Source of the DNA: Methanosarcina sp. 2.H.T.1A.6
Lineage (GTDB): Archaea; Halobacteriota; Methanosarcinia; Methanosarcinales; Methanosarcinaceae
NCBI RefSeq assembly: GCF_000979455.1
Contig: NZ_JJOY01000021.1
Coordinates: forward strand, 1 to 33,356
Direction of reading: 5' to 3'
DNA: 33,356 bases
The position numbers and the translations under genes are program-made. Below, one piece after another: positions 7,841-26,809 of this stretch (the stretch's first letter is position 1; every line of letters begins with the position of its first letter). A model generated the notes under the pieces. It ran no database searches and was not told the origin of the DNA. It saw only the letters and a list, made by a program, of their open reading frames with translations.

Positions 7841-8461
7841 ATGGTAAGTGTCGGTCAGGAACTATTGAACGTTCCCTTTGGGGACATGATTCGAGAAATG
7901 GCCCTTGCGATTGCAGAGGGGCAGATCGCTCTGGACATGAATTCTGTGCAGGTTGCCCAGACTCTTGCAGCAACCCAGCTTGATGCAGGAAGCGTTGTAA
8001 TGTATATTGAAGAGACCACGGATGCTGACGGCAATGTGACTGCAAGCAATGTGGTTACTAATGACAAGCCCATGTCTCTTCTGACCTACGGGCTTGAACC
8101 TCGTTTCTACGAATTTACGGAATCGATTATCGAAGTGAAGATGACAATCACCATGATGAGGGAATCTTCAACAGAACTCACTTACGGCAGAGAATTCAAG
8201 TTAAACAACCAGTCAAAAGTCACCGGCAGCATGGAGTCCGGAGGGCTTGCAAAAATCCTCTTTGGAAAGAGCAAGGGGAGCTTTGAAAATACAACATCGG
8301 TTGCCTATACCTCCACGTTTAACGCAAAATATAGCTCAAGATTTTCCTTTAAGGAAGAAGGCACAAGCCTGCTCAGGACAACCCTCAGGCCTGTCCCTGC
8401 TCCGGAGAAGATGATTCCAAAGGTGACAGTCAAAGCTGCGGCACCAGCCAGCCCTAACTGA
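7841..8461 (+). CDS. Beta-rich protein of unknown function, first gene of the PASTA cluster (DUF2589-like?)
   Basis: The protein has 206 residues and no signal peptide or membrane segment. The N-terminal helix (residues 8-46: V-P-F-G-D-M-I-R-E-M-A-L-A-I-A-E-G-Q) is rich in Ala and Gln. Its pattern of helix, then L-D-M-N-S, recurs in the next gene (L-D-L-N-S). Residues 95-185 are predicted strands, including I-I-E-V-K-M-T-I-T-M and a final strand ending L-R-P-V-P-A-P. The tail is Pro/Ala/Lys-rich. The overall plan recalls DUF2589 proteins, but this is from memory and tentative. The ATG follows AAGGGG by about 10 nt. A TATA-like TTTATACTA near 7780 is a possible promoter. The 7577-7840 gap shows nothing else. 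It probably acts in the cytosol with its neighbours. Confidence 0.75.
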   Translation: MVSVGQELLNVPFGDMIREMALAIAEGQIALDMNSVQVAQTLAATQLDAGSVVMYIEETTDADGNVTASNVVTNDKPMSLLTYGLEPRFYEFTESIIEVKMTITMMRESSTELTYGREFKLNNQSKVTGSMESGGLAKILFGKSKGSFENTTSVAYTSTFNAKYSSRFSFKEEGTSLLRTTLRPVPAPEKMIPKVTVKAAAPASPN

Positions 8462-8605
8462 AGCCTTCAATAAAAGATTTTTTACTACAGGAAGGTTCTC
8501 TTAAAATTACGGGGGACCTGACTGTAGTCACGGCAGGTATGGCTTTAAAATACCCTTTTTGCAGGCTGGCTGTATTGCCGTGTTTTTCTATACCCTTTCC
8601 GGGAT

Positions 8606-8670
8606 TTATTTCAAGGAGTTATTTCAAGGACTTATTTCAAGGACTTATTTCAAGGACTTATTTCAAGGAG
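8606..8670 (+). repeat. 13-bp tandem repeat carrying Shine-Dalgarno cores
   Basis: Five units of TTATTTCAAGGAG/C are joined without gaps, with TTATT of a sixth. The first and last units end AAGGAG and the three between end AAGGAC. The last AAGGAG (8665-8670) lies 8 nt before GTG 8679, the proposed start of the next gene. Because 13 is not a multiple of three, copy-number change would shift any frame running through the array while leaving the GTG start intact. Confidence 0.95.
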
Positions 8671-8678
8671 TTATTATT

Positions 8679-9083
8679 GTGGTTAATAACGGGGAAGAAA
8701 TCGGAGAAGTGCTTATTACCCCTCTTTCCAGGCTTCTGGGAGAAATCGGGCGTTCCGTTGCTGAGACTCAGCGGACTCTTGACCTGAATTCCATAAAGAC
8801 CCAGATAAAGATTGATGAAGAAAAAGCCCTCAGCGAGTATGACATTCAGGCTGCATGGTATCATATCCCTGAGGTCGACCTTGAGCTCAAGATGTCGCTT
8901 ACTGTGAAACTTGAAGAGGAACGGGACTCTAAAAACCGGGTCAGGGGCTACAGGCCTGTCCTCAACGCCTCTCCCCTTAATGCCTCGTACAACTCACTTT
9001 ACAGTTACGACGTGCAGGGCTCAAGCTGCATCAAAGCAAAAATAGTGTCCATTCCTGCATATTCAAAGTTAAGGGAGGAATAA
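8679..9083 (+). CDS. Small beta-rich paralogue of the preceding gene
   Basis: The GTG start gives 134 residues. I chose it because a perfect AAGGAG lies 8 nt upstream, and because homology to the 7841 protein starts here (E-V-L-I-T-P-L-S-R-L-L-G-E-I against V-P-F-G-D-M-I-R-E-M). An ATG at 8559 would add 40 residues translated from the 13-bp repeat, which is unlikely. An N-terminal helix with L-D-L-N-S is followed by strands with E-L-K-M-S-L-T-V-K-L and ends C-I-K-A-K-I-V-S-I-P. No signal peptide or membrane segment is seen. Function is unknown. The 8462-8605 gap is short and pyrimidine-rich. The gene probably belongs to one transcription unit with 7841 and 9121. Confidence 0.7.
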   Translation: MVNNGEEIGEVLITPLSRLLGEIGRSVAETQRTLDLNSIKTQIKIDEEKALSEYDIQAAWYHIPEVDLELKMSLTVKLEEERDSKNRVRGYRPVLNASPLNASYNSLYSYDVQGSSCIKAKIVSIPAYSKLREE

Positions 9084-9120
9084 TGCCCTTTTCAGGAAAT
9101 GATCTTTCAGGAGGAAGGGA

Positions 9121-10833
9121 ATGAAGAATATAAGCGAACTCAGGAGCAGCCTGGACGTCTTCAGGAAAGCAGGAAAAATAGATGCGGGCAGTTATTCCAG
9201 CATAATAACTAAACTGAAGGAGACGGAAACAGAATTTGAATCACTTCAAAAGGAAGCCCTTGTCTATAAAGAAAATTCAGACAGGCTGCTCAGGGAAAAA
9301 CTCGTCCTTGACCAGGAAAAAAACAGCCTTGCAGCGCAGGTGAAAAAGCTCTCAAATGAGAAAGCAGAGCTTGAGTCCCGGATTTCCATTTTGCAGAAAA
9401 GCAGGCCTGTACTCTCTTCTTCAAATCTTGTTAGCTCTTTTGCATCCTCACTTGCAGAAATGGACAAAGGACTTAAGAAAGTTCAGTCCGGTCCAAAGTA
9501 CCTTGTCAGCAATATGAATGTGACCTTAAAAACCAATATCGCTCTCGAAGGGGCAGAACTGAGGTTCCAGATGCCAAAAGCCGATGACATCATCAGCCCC
9601 GAAAACCTCAGCACAATAGAATTCTCCCTAAAGGCGGTTCCCGAAAAGCCGGGTATTGACTCTTATAAGGAGGTCCCGGAACTTGTGGGGCTCTCAAAAG
9701 AAGAAGCCGAAAGCAAACTGTTTGAATCAGGCTTTAAGGCAGGAGACGTCCTTGAAAAAGAAAGCAGCAGACCTCAGGGTACGGTCATAGCCCAGCTCCC
9801 CTCGGCAGGCTCCCTTGCAGAACCGGGGGCAACTGTAGACCTTACAGTTTCCAGGATTTATTCTGTAAAAGTCCCGGAACTTGTGGGGCTCGGGCTTGAA
9901 ACCGCAAAAGCCCTTATTGAAAAATCGCGGCTCCGGCTTGAAGGGGTTAAAGAAAAGCCTTCGGACAAAAACCAGGGCAAAGTCCTTGCCCAGAGCCTCA
10001 ATCCGGGTTCTGAAGTCGAAGTTAACTCTGCAATTGTCCTGACGATTTCTACTAAGATCTTCAAAGTCCCAGGCCTGCTCGGGCTTGAGCTTGAGAGTGC
10101 AAAACAGGTCATCGAAAAGTCCGGGCTCCAGTTGGGCAGGGTAAAGGAGCGGTTCTCAGACGGGAAACCAGGAGTTGTACTTACTCAGAGCCCAAACCCC
10201 GGGCTTGAAATAGAAGCAAACTCAAAAGTTGACCTTGTCGTTTCAGCAGGAGAAAAGGAAGTAGTGCTTGAAAAACCCTTGAGGACTTTCCCCGAAACTG
10301 TTGTAAAAGAAACAGTAAATAAAGCTCCGTTTGAAACTCCCTCAAAACTGCAATCCGAAACCACATACAAAGTATCCGGTACAACTTCTGCCAGTGCACC
10401 TGCCGAAGCTCAGGTAAAAATCTCTGCAGAAGCTCAGGTACAATCCCAGACAGAATCCTCAGTTAAATCTCCATCCCAGGTTGAAAATTCAGTAAAGCCT
10501 CTGAATGAGGAAGCTATTTTCAGGGGAACCACTTCAGGAGAAATCACTCTAAAACCTCCTGTCCCTCTGAAAAAAGAAACTGTAGAACCTCCGAAACCAG
10601 AACCTAAATTAGTTCCTGGCGTTATCGGGATGTCTCTTGAAAAGGCGGTCTCTGTACTCAGGGCTCAGATGATAAATGTTGGAAATATTTCGGAAGCCAT
10701 TTCGAGAGCTGCTGCCGGCACAGTTATACGTCAGAATCCGGGTGCAGGTTCTACGGTTAACCCATCGGTCCCGATGAATCTTGTAGTCTCAAAACAGGCG
10801 CCTGGAACTCAAATGCACAGGAGCATTCTCTAA
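9121..10833 (+). CDS. Cytosolic coiled-coil protein with four PASTA repeats
   Basis: The protein has 570 residues and begins at an ATG behind AGGAGGAAGG. Residues 30-95 form a Leu/Glu/Lys coiled coil. Residues 120-175 are beta-rich with V-T-L-K-T-N-I-A-L and end F-S-L-K-A-V-P, resembling the strands of the two preceding proteins. Three PASTA domains follow (about 184-244, 250-310, 315-376), each with V-P-x-L-x-G, an Ala/Glu helix, V-x-x-Q-x-P-x-x-G and V-x-L-x-V-S. A Pro/Ser/Lys linker (377-496) leads to a fourth PASTA domain (497-557). PASTA domains usually sit outside the cell on kinases and penicillin-binding proteins. Here there is no kinase, signal peptide or membrane segment, and the cells have no peptidoglycan, so the ligand is probably a protein. 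The domain call is firm; the function is unknown. Confidence 0.85.
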   Translation: MKNISELRSSLDVFRKAGKIDAGSYSSIITKLKETETEFESLQKEALVYKENSDRLLREKLVLDQEKNSLAAQVKKLSNEKAELESRISILQKSRPVLSSSNLVSSFASSLAEMDKGLKKVQSGPKYLVSNMNVTLKTNIALEGAELRFQMPKADDIISPENLSTIEFSLKAVPEKPGIDSYKEVPELVGLSKEEAESKLFESGFKAGDVLEKESSRPQGTVIAQLPSAGSLAEPGATVDLTVSRIYSVKVPELVGLGLETAKALIEKSRLRLEGVKEKPSDKNQGKVLAQSLNPGSEVEVNSAIVLTISTKIFKVPGLLGLELESAKQVIEKSGLQLGRVKERFSDGKPGVVLTQSPNPGLEIEANSKVDLVVSAGEKEVVLEKPLRTFPETVVKETVNKAPFETPSKLQSETTYKVSGTTSASAPAEAQVKISAEAQVQSQTESSVKSPSQVENSVKPLNEEAIFRGTTSGEITLKPPVPLKKETVEPPKPEPKLVPGVIGMSLEKAVSVLRAQMINVGNISEAISRAAAGTVIRQNPGAGSTVNPSVPMNLVVSKQAPGTQMHRSIL

Positions 10834-10863
10834 AGGCTCAAACTTTGATCGGCAGGTTTATCG

Positions 10864-11127
10864 ATGCCAATTGAACCACATCTTATAAAGGTTGCAGAAA
10901 ATGCTACTGCCTTTCAGGTTCAGGGAATTCTTAAAGTGGTTCTGGGAACCGGAGGGCGAATTGAAATGGTAACAGGAAAAACAATTATAGCCAGCCTTGA
11001 CAGCAACTATGCCGAATTAGTAAAGAAAACACCGGGCGTGGCGCTGGCGGGTGGGATCAGCTTCAGGGGTCGGAAGATTCCTAAAATCATAAAAAAGGTT
11101 TCAGACGAAAAACAGGCAGAATCCTGA
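10864..11127 (+). CDS. Small alpha/beta protein of unknown function, last gene of the PASTA cluster
   Basis: This 87-residue protein starts at an ATG 30 nt after the PASTA gene; GGCAGG upstream is a weak ribosome binding site. Strand and helix patterns (G-R-I-E-M-V-T-G-K-T-I-I-A-S-L, then a helix with N-Y-A-E-L-V-K-K-T-P-G-V) suggest a small ferredoxin-like fold, as in propeptide-inhibitor-like domains. That is a guess. The C-terminus is Lys/Arg-rich. No signal peptide is present. Orientation and short spacing place it in the same operon as the PASTA protein. Confidence 0.7.
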   Translation: MPIEPHLIKVAENATAFQVQGILKVVLGTGGRIEMVTGKTIIASLDSNYAELVKKTPGVALAGGISFRGRKIPKIIKKVSDEKQAES

Positions 11128-11660
11128 GATTTTTTCAGGCTATATAGCGCGATCTGGAATTCATGACCAGGAATTTTCAAGATGTAACCGGATCTTCAAA
11201 TTTGTCCTGGATTTTCAAAATGTTTCTACCTCCTTAAAGCTCTTCCCGAAAACCTGTAAACAGGACATGTTGTTGAATAGAGGTAGTTTCCCCGAGTGTG
11301 TTGCCACCAATGTATTATATAGGAGATATAGAATCTGCCCAATCTCAAAAAGGTGAACCATGGAAAACAAGGACAGACTGTAATTTTGTAGCTTAGTCCT
11401 CTTGAGCGAGTGAAGCTCACTGCTAAAACCCATAGATTAGCCCTCTTGAGCGCAGCGAAAAGGGCAGCGTACTGTAGCACTTGCAGTGCAACTCCCAGAA
11501 AATCTCCGATTTCCTGAGATCCCGATGCGAAACTCGGGCAAGGCGCAATTCGAGAAGGAAAACTCGGGATACAATCTTTGACAGGCCTAAACATTAGAAA
11601 TTATTATATTTTTTCTCCCCTGTCATTGATTCTTCTTTTTTATAATTCCTCGTCCCCTGC
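11128..11660. other. Gene-free region with REP-like hairpins and a stray start signal
   Basis: No convincing gene is present. TTAGTCCTCTTGAGCG (about 11393-11408) and TTAGCCCTCTTGAGCG (about 11437-11452) are near-identical. Each is followed by a hairpin-prone sequence: AGTGA-AGC-TCACT after the first and GCCC...GGGC around the second. A TATA-like TATTATATAG (about 11311-11320) and a strong AAAAAGGTGAACC-ATG (ATG at 11360) lead only to a 7-codon frame, MENKDRL. This looks like a truncated gene start. A T-rich stretch at about 11605-11645 could terminate transcription entering from the PASTA cluster. Confidence 0.4.
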
Positions 11661-11666
11661 AAAGGC

Positions 11667-11687
11667 TTTATATATGAGATGTGCTAT
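11667..11687 (+). promoter_or_regulatory. Probable promoter of the ribosomal protein operon
   Basis: TTTATATAT at 11667-11675 is a strong archaeal TATA box, and AGATGTGCTAT follows at 11677-11687. The same 11 bases follow the TATA box before secY. Initiation near 11697 would give a leader of about 680 nt before L3. A second, weaker TATA-like AAAATATAAA near 11836-11845 could give a shorter leader. Confidence 0.5.
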
Positions 11688-11976
11688 TTAAAGGCAAAGT
11701 ACATCAGAGATGTGAGGTTTCAGGCATTATGGTGCTTGGAACTGTTTAATCAGATCAATGTGATGCTTTATGCTAACTCCCGGAAATCTCCGGAAGTAAG
11801 GGCCTTCTACCGTTTTTACGGTTGAATTTCCTGCATAAAATATAAACCAGTGAGAAAAGTCGGATCAACATTAGTGTCAAAGGGCCAATGCTTTGAAACG
11901 CCCGCTTTTGGCGTCGCGAAGACGTCTAAAATCGCACGGAACTGTTCAGGTTTTCGATGAGTCGCGGTTGCAGTTG

Positions 11977-12090
11977 CTGAATACTGAAGTTTCAAATCAG
12001 GTTACTGAGTAAATCAGATTACTGAGTTACAGATCAGGTTACTGAATACTGAAGTTTCAAAATCAGATTGCTATATGTTTCAAATCAGGG
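11977..12090 (+). repeat. Degenerate repeats inside the L3 leader
   Basis: A 20-base sequence, CTGAATACTGAAGTTTCAAA, occurs exactly at 11977-11996 and 12042-12061. Between and after them, AATCAG-GT/AT-TACTGA-like units of about 16 bp recur at roughly 11995, 12011, 12031 and 12061. The array is in the presumed leader, not in a coding frame. Confidence 0.8.
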
Positions 12091-12127
12091 CCGAGTGCCT
12101 GGATTTGGGTCTGCCAGGATCGTAAGG

Positions 12128-12186
12128 TCGGTTCTTAAATCAGATATTTCCTGCTGAGGCAGGAACAAAAGGGAACCGAATATCTG
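12128..12186 (+). promoter_or_regulatory. Interlocking stems: possible pseudoknot or RNA switch
   Basis: TCGGTTC (12128-12134) is complementary to GAACCGA (12173-12179). CAGATATT (12141-12148) is complementary to AATATCTG (12179-12186). The arms interleave, so the stems form either a pseudoknot or two alternative folds. Between them TCCTGC (12149-12154) pairs with GCAGGA (12159-12164) over a 4-nt loop. The structure ends about 190 nt before the L3 start codon. Confidence 0.5.
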
Positions 12187-12361
12187 CAGATGCCTGAAGG
12201 AATGTAGGGTACCAGGAGCACAGAGCTCCGGTCTGCTCGAGGCTTTCCGCCGGCAGGTCTGAACGACATCCCTCCCCCACCTGGTAGCGTTCGGGGAATC
12301 CAGTGCACTTCTCTTTTGTCACTTGTGTTGTTTCGACCGGAGGGGCTGGTATTTCAATTGA

Positions 12362-14406
<2,045 letters not shown>

Positions 14407-14413
14407 GGTGTGA

Positions 14414-15133
<720 letters not shown>

Positions 15134-15148
15134 TGAGGGGTATTCGTT

Positions 15149-19943
<4,795 letters not shown>

Positions 19944-19953
19944 GGTGATTTAA

Positions 19954-20346
<393 letters not shown>

Positions 20347-20360
20347 GGAGGGAACAGGAA

Positions 20361-22340
<1,980 letters not shown>

Positions 22341-22349
22341 GGTGATTAA

Positions 22350-23442
<1,093 letters not shown>

Positions 23443-23452
23443 GGTGGTTTAA

Positions 23453-23875
<423 letters not shown>

Positions 23876-23919
23876 GTAGTGTCATCCCGACCCTACTTAT
23901 TTCATTCTTTTAGTAACTT

Positions 23920-23938
23920 TTTATATTAGATGTGCTAT
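23920..23938 (+). promoter_or_regulatory. Probable secY promoter with shared 11-bp element
   Basis: TTTATATT at 23920-23927 is followed directly by AGATGTGCTAT at 23928-23938, the same 11 bases that follow the L3 TATA box. Initiation near 23945-23950 would give a leader of about 70 nt. T-rich sequence at 23898-23922 could also end some L15 transcripts. Confidence 0.5.
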
Positions 23939-24017
23939 ATACCTTTTATCTTACGGTAAAACATAATCTAATATTTATTATAGTCTAAATAAATGTATAT
24001 TTTGAATGGTGTAATCG

Positions 24018-25493
24018 ATGACTCTCAGGGATACATTAGAACCGTTTTTTAACAAGTTACCCGCAGTAGCAAGTCCGGAAAAACACGTCCACTTTAAGGA
24101 TAAACTCTGGTGGACTCTGGGAGTTCTGGTGCTGTACTTTGCTCTTGCAAATGTGCCGCTCTTCGGAATGTCTCAGGATTCTGTTGACCTTTTTGAATCT
24201 TACCGTGCATTCTTTGCCGGGGCTTCTGGATCTTTAGTCCTTCTCGGTATCGGGCCAATTGTCACGGCTTCTATTATTCTGCAGCTTCTTGTTGGGGCAG
24301 ACATTATAAAAATGGATCTTTCTAACCCCAAAGATCAGGCATTCTTTCAGGGAGCCCAGAAGTTCCTTGTCTTTGTCATGATCCTTCTGGAAGCTCTACC
24401 GCAGCTTCTTGGCGGATACATCCAGCCGGATCCGGGGCTTGCTTCGACTCTTGGTGTAGGCCTGGGAGTGATCACTTTACTGCTCCTTGTCCAGATCTTT
24501 ATCGGAGGCATGCTGATCCTCTTCATGGATGAAGTGATTTCCAAGTGGGGCATCGGGTCAGGAGTTGGGCTTTTCATCGTTGCAGGGATTTCCCAGCAGA
24601 TCGTTACAGGTATCTTTAACTGGCAACTTGAGGAAGGGCTTCCTGTCGGACTCATTCCCAAATGGATCTACATCGCCCAGAACACCGGAGCAGACTATCT
24701 CTTCTCCGGTGAAGGTCTGATGTTCCTGCTTGTCAGAGGAGGAATCCTCGCTCTCGTGAGCACGGTTCTCATCTTCCTGCTTGTTGTATATGTAGAGAGT
24801 ACGAGAATTGAGATCCCTCTCGCCCACAGTGCGGTTAGAGGGGCAAGGGGACGCTTCCCTGTTAAGCTTATATACGCATCAGTCCTGCCCATGATCCTTG
24901 TCAGGGCTCTTCAGGCTAACGTTCAGATGGTCGGGATTATCCTTTCCGGCAGAGGGATTACCTTCCTCGGAGAATTCAGCGGCTCAAAACCACTGAATGG
25001 GATCATGTATTACCTGGCTCCCATACACAGCCCATATGACTGGATACCGTCCCTTGTGCAGCAATCCTTTGCAACCTATGGAGTAGCTGCTCCGGCTACC
25101 TGGCAGATCGCTCTTCACGTCCTCATGGATGCCATAATGTTGATCGGAGGCGGGATTATATTTGCCCTCTTCTGGATAGAAACCACAGGCATGGGTGCAA
25201 AACCCACAGCCCAGAAGATATTCAATTCCGGAATGCAGATCCCTGGTTTCAGGCGGAACATCGGCAGTATTGAAAAGGTTATGCAGCGCTACATTCCAAA
25301 GGTTACCGTGATAGGAGGAGCTTTCATTGGGGGTCTCACCCTGGTTGCAAGCCTACTTGGTACTCTAGGAAGTGCCGGAGGTACCGGACTGCTGCTTACA
25401 GTAAGCATTGTGTACCGTCTGTACGAGGATATCGCTTCCGAGCAGATGATGGAGATGCACCCGATGATCCGTTCCTTCTTCGGGGAGCAGTAA
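24018..25493 (+). CDS. secY: Protein translocase subunit SecY
   Basis: This 491-residue membrane protein has about ten hydrophobic segments. It shows the N-terminal T-L-E-P-F-F-N-K-L-P helix and K-L-W-W-T-L-G-V-L for the first membrane segment. The plug region follows, then S-G-S-L-V-L-L-G-I-G-P-I-V-T-A-S-I, and the E-x-T-x-I-E-I-P cytosolic loop (V-E-S-T-R-I-E-I-P) that engages the ribosome. It forms the SecYEG channel for secretion and membrane insertion, including the PEF-CTERM and M48 proteins of this window. The start codon follows GGTGTAATCG. Adenylate kinase follows after 93 nt. Confidence 0.98.
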   Translation: MTLRDTLEPFFNKLPAVASPEKHVHFKDKLWWTLGVLVLYFALANVPLFGMSQDSVDLFESYRAFFAGASGSLVLLGIGPIVTASIILQLLVGADIIKMDLSNPKDQAFFQGAQKFLVFVMILLEALPQLLGGYIQPDPGLASTLGVGLGVITLLLLVQIFIGGMLILFMDEVISKWGIGSGVGLFIVAGISQQIVTGIFNWQLEEGLPVGLIPKWIYIAQNTGADYLFSGEGLMFLLVRGGILALVSTVLIFLLVVYVESTRIEIPLAHSAVRGARGRFPVKLIYASVLPMILVRALQANVQMVGIILSGRGITFLGEFSGSKPLNGIMYYLAPIHSPYDWIPSLVQQSFATYGVAAPATWQIALHVLMDAIMLIGGGIIFALFWIETTGMGAKPTAQKIFNSGMQIPGFRRNIGSIEKVMQRYIPKVTVIGGAFIGGLTLVASLLGTLGSAGGTGLLLTVSIVYRLYEDIASEQMMEMHPMIRSFFGEQ

Positions 25494-25586
25494 GGGCTGA
25501 TAAACCTCTAACTGCAGAGATAACTGAAAAAGATAGGTCAGAAAGGAAAACAATCAAATAAAAGGACACAAAAAGGGGATCTTCGA

Positions 25587-26234
25587 ATGAACATAATACT
25601 CTTCGGCCCCCCGGGTGCCGGCAAAGGTACCCAGGCCAAAAAACTGGTTGATTTCTATGGAATTCCGCAGATTTCCACAGGGGATATACTGCGGGCAAAT
25701 GTTAGAGAAGGAACGGAACTGGGACTTGCAGCCAAGGCATATATGGACAAGGGAGAACTTGTCCCTGATCAGGTGCTTATTGGAATAATTAAAAACCGCC
25801 TGACAGAGGCAGACTGCAAAAAAGGTTTCATTCTTGACGGATACCCGAGGACTGTCCCCCAGGCTGATGCCCTGGAAGCAATCCTTGATGAAATTGACAA
25901 GCCCATCGATGTCGTCCTCAACCTTGAGGTACCTGACGAAGTGCTTGTAGGAAGAATAAGCGGGCGTTTGATGTGCAAATGTGGAGCAAGCTACCATGTA
26001 GTCTCTAACCCGCCAAAGAAAGACAACATATGTGACAGCTGCGGCGCCGAGGTATTCCAGCGCGTCGATGATACTGCAGAAGCCGTCCAGAACCGTCTGG
26101 ATGTCTACAAAAAGCAGACCCAGCCGCTCATCAACTACTATAAAGAAAAAGTGATCCTTGTCACCCTTAACGGTACAAAGGATATAAACGTGGTCTTTGA
26201 GGATATTAAGGCAATTCTTGCAAAGTTTGCCTGA
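25587..26234 (+). CDS. adk: Adenylate kinase, bacterial-type with zinc LID
   Basis: This 215-residue enzyme interconverts ATP plus AMP and two ADP. The P-loop G-P-P-G-A-G-K-G-T spans residues 7-15. The NMP site has S-T-G-D-I-L-R, and D-G-Y-P-R-T is at 84-89. The LID domain has a four-cysteine zinc site (Cys130, Cys132, Cys149, Cys152). This is the bacterial/eukaryotic family, not the trimeric archaeal AdkA type, and it keeps the secY-adk order of bacterial spc operons. The ATG follows AAGGGGATC. A T-rich terminator follows the gene. Confidence 0.97.
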   Translation: MNIILFGPPGAGKGTQAKKLVDFYGIPQISTGDILRANVREGTELGLAAKAYMDKGELVPDQVLIGIIKNRLTEADCKKGFILDGYPRTVPQADALEAILDEIDKPIDVVLNLEVPDEVLVGRISGRLMCKCGASYHVVSNPPKKDNICDSCGAEVFQRVDDTAEAVQNRLDVYKKQTQPLINYYKEKVILVTLNGTKDINVVFEDIKAILAKFA

Positions 26235-26240
26235 ACTCCT

Positions 26241-26283
26241 CCTTTCTTTTTCATTTGTTTTTACTTTTTTATTATTTTTTATT
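26241..26283 (+). terminator. Oligo-T terminator after adk
   Basis: Several T runs of three to six bases start 7 nt after the stop codon without a hairpin. This closes the secY-adk unit. The rest of the gap to 26437 holds a TATA-like TTTTAAATATT (about 26377-26386) for the next gene. Confidence 0.6.
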
Positions 26284-26436
26284 TTCCGGTGTTCTTAAAT
26301 TTTCTTAATATTTTGAGTTCTTTTAATCCTCGAATTATCTCTCCTGATGGTTTCTTACGCGACAGAGTGATTAAATTTTAAATATTATGCGACTGCTTAT
26401 CTCAGTAGGAAGCTTTGCTGGAGAATCTGAATTAAC

Positions 26437-26715
26437 ATGACTGAAAACTCTATAGACGAACTAATAAAGTGGGTTATCAGCGTTGACCGCCGCCTGATAC
26501 TTATGGAGTCCATGAAAAAGCACACCGCAGTAAGGGCTTCGGATATCGCCCATGAAGCAAGCAGGTCTACACAAAATATCAGTCGCGCTTTAAAAGAACT
26601 TGAGGAAAGGGATTTAATCGAGTGCCTGACTCCTGAGAAAACGACCTGGAAAAAATACATGCTTACGGATAAAGGAAAAAAGATTCTGGAAAAGCTGGAG
26701 GGAAAATACCTTTAA
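26437..26715 (+). CDS. Winged helix-turn-helix transcriptional regulator
   Basis: This 92-residue protein is one DNA-binding domain. Helix-turn-helix R-A-S-D-I-A-H-E-A-S-R-S-T-Q-N-I-S-R-A-L spans about 33-52. The wing has L-I-E-C-L-T-P and K-Y-M-L-T-D-K-G-K-K-I-L, the usual ending of MarR/PadR/ArsR-like winged helices. No sensor domain or cysteine pair is present, so any signal is unclear. The ribosome binding site (GGAG) is weak and far (13 nt). It is alone between adk and a convergent gene. Confidence 0.8.
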   Translation: MTENSIDELIKWVISVDRRLILMESMKKHTAVRASDIAHEASRSTQNISRALKELEERDLIECLTPEKTTWKKYMLTDKGKKILEKLEGKYL

Positions 26716-26809
26716 TATTGGTCAGATACTTTCTATCTGAATCACTTCTTTTTCGTCCTCCGGGATAACTCCGGATAGTACAATTTTTACCTTTGACAGT
26801 ATTTTTCCT

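Noticed and set aside
8559-8678. N-terminal membrane segment of the second cluster gene (F-F-Y-T-L-S-G-I-Y-F)
   Set aside because: It comes from translating the 13-bp repeat upstream of the better GTG start with a perfect AAGGAG.
8539-8787. An 82-codon frame through the 13-bp repeat
   Set aside because: It is an out-of-frame reading of the repeat and of the gene starting at GTG 8679, with no ribosome binding site.
11226-11594. A 122-codon minus-strand frame in the gap before the L3 leader
   Set aside because: It has no ribosome binding site, a composition unlike neighbouring proteins, and runs through the REP-like hairpins. It looks like chance.
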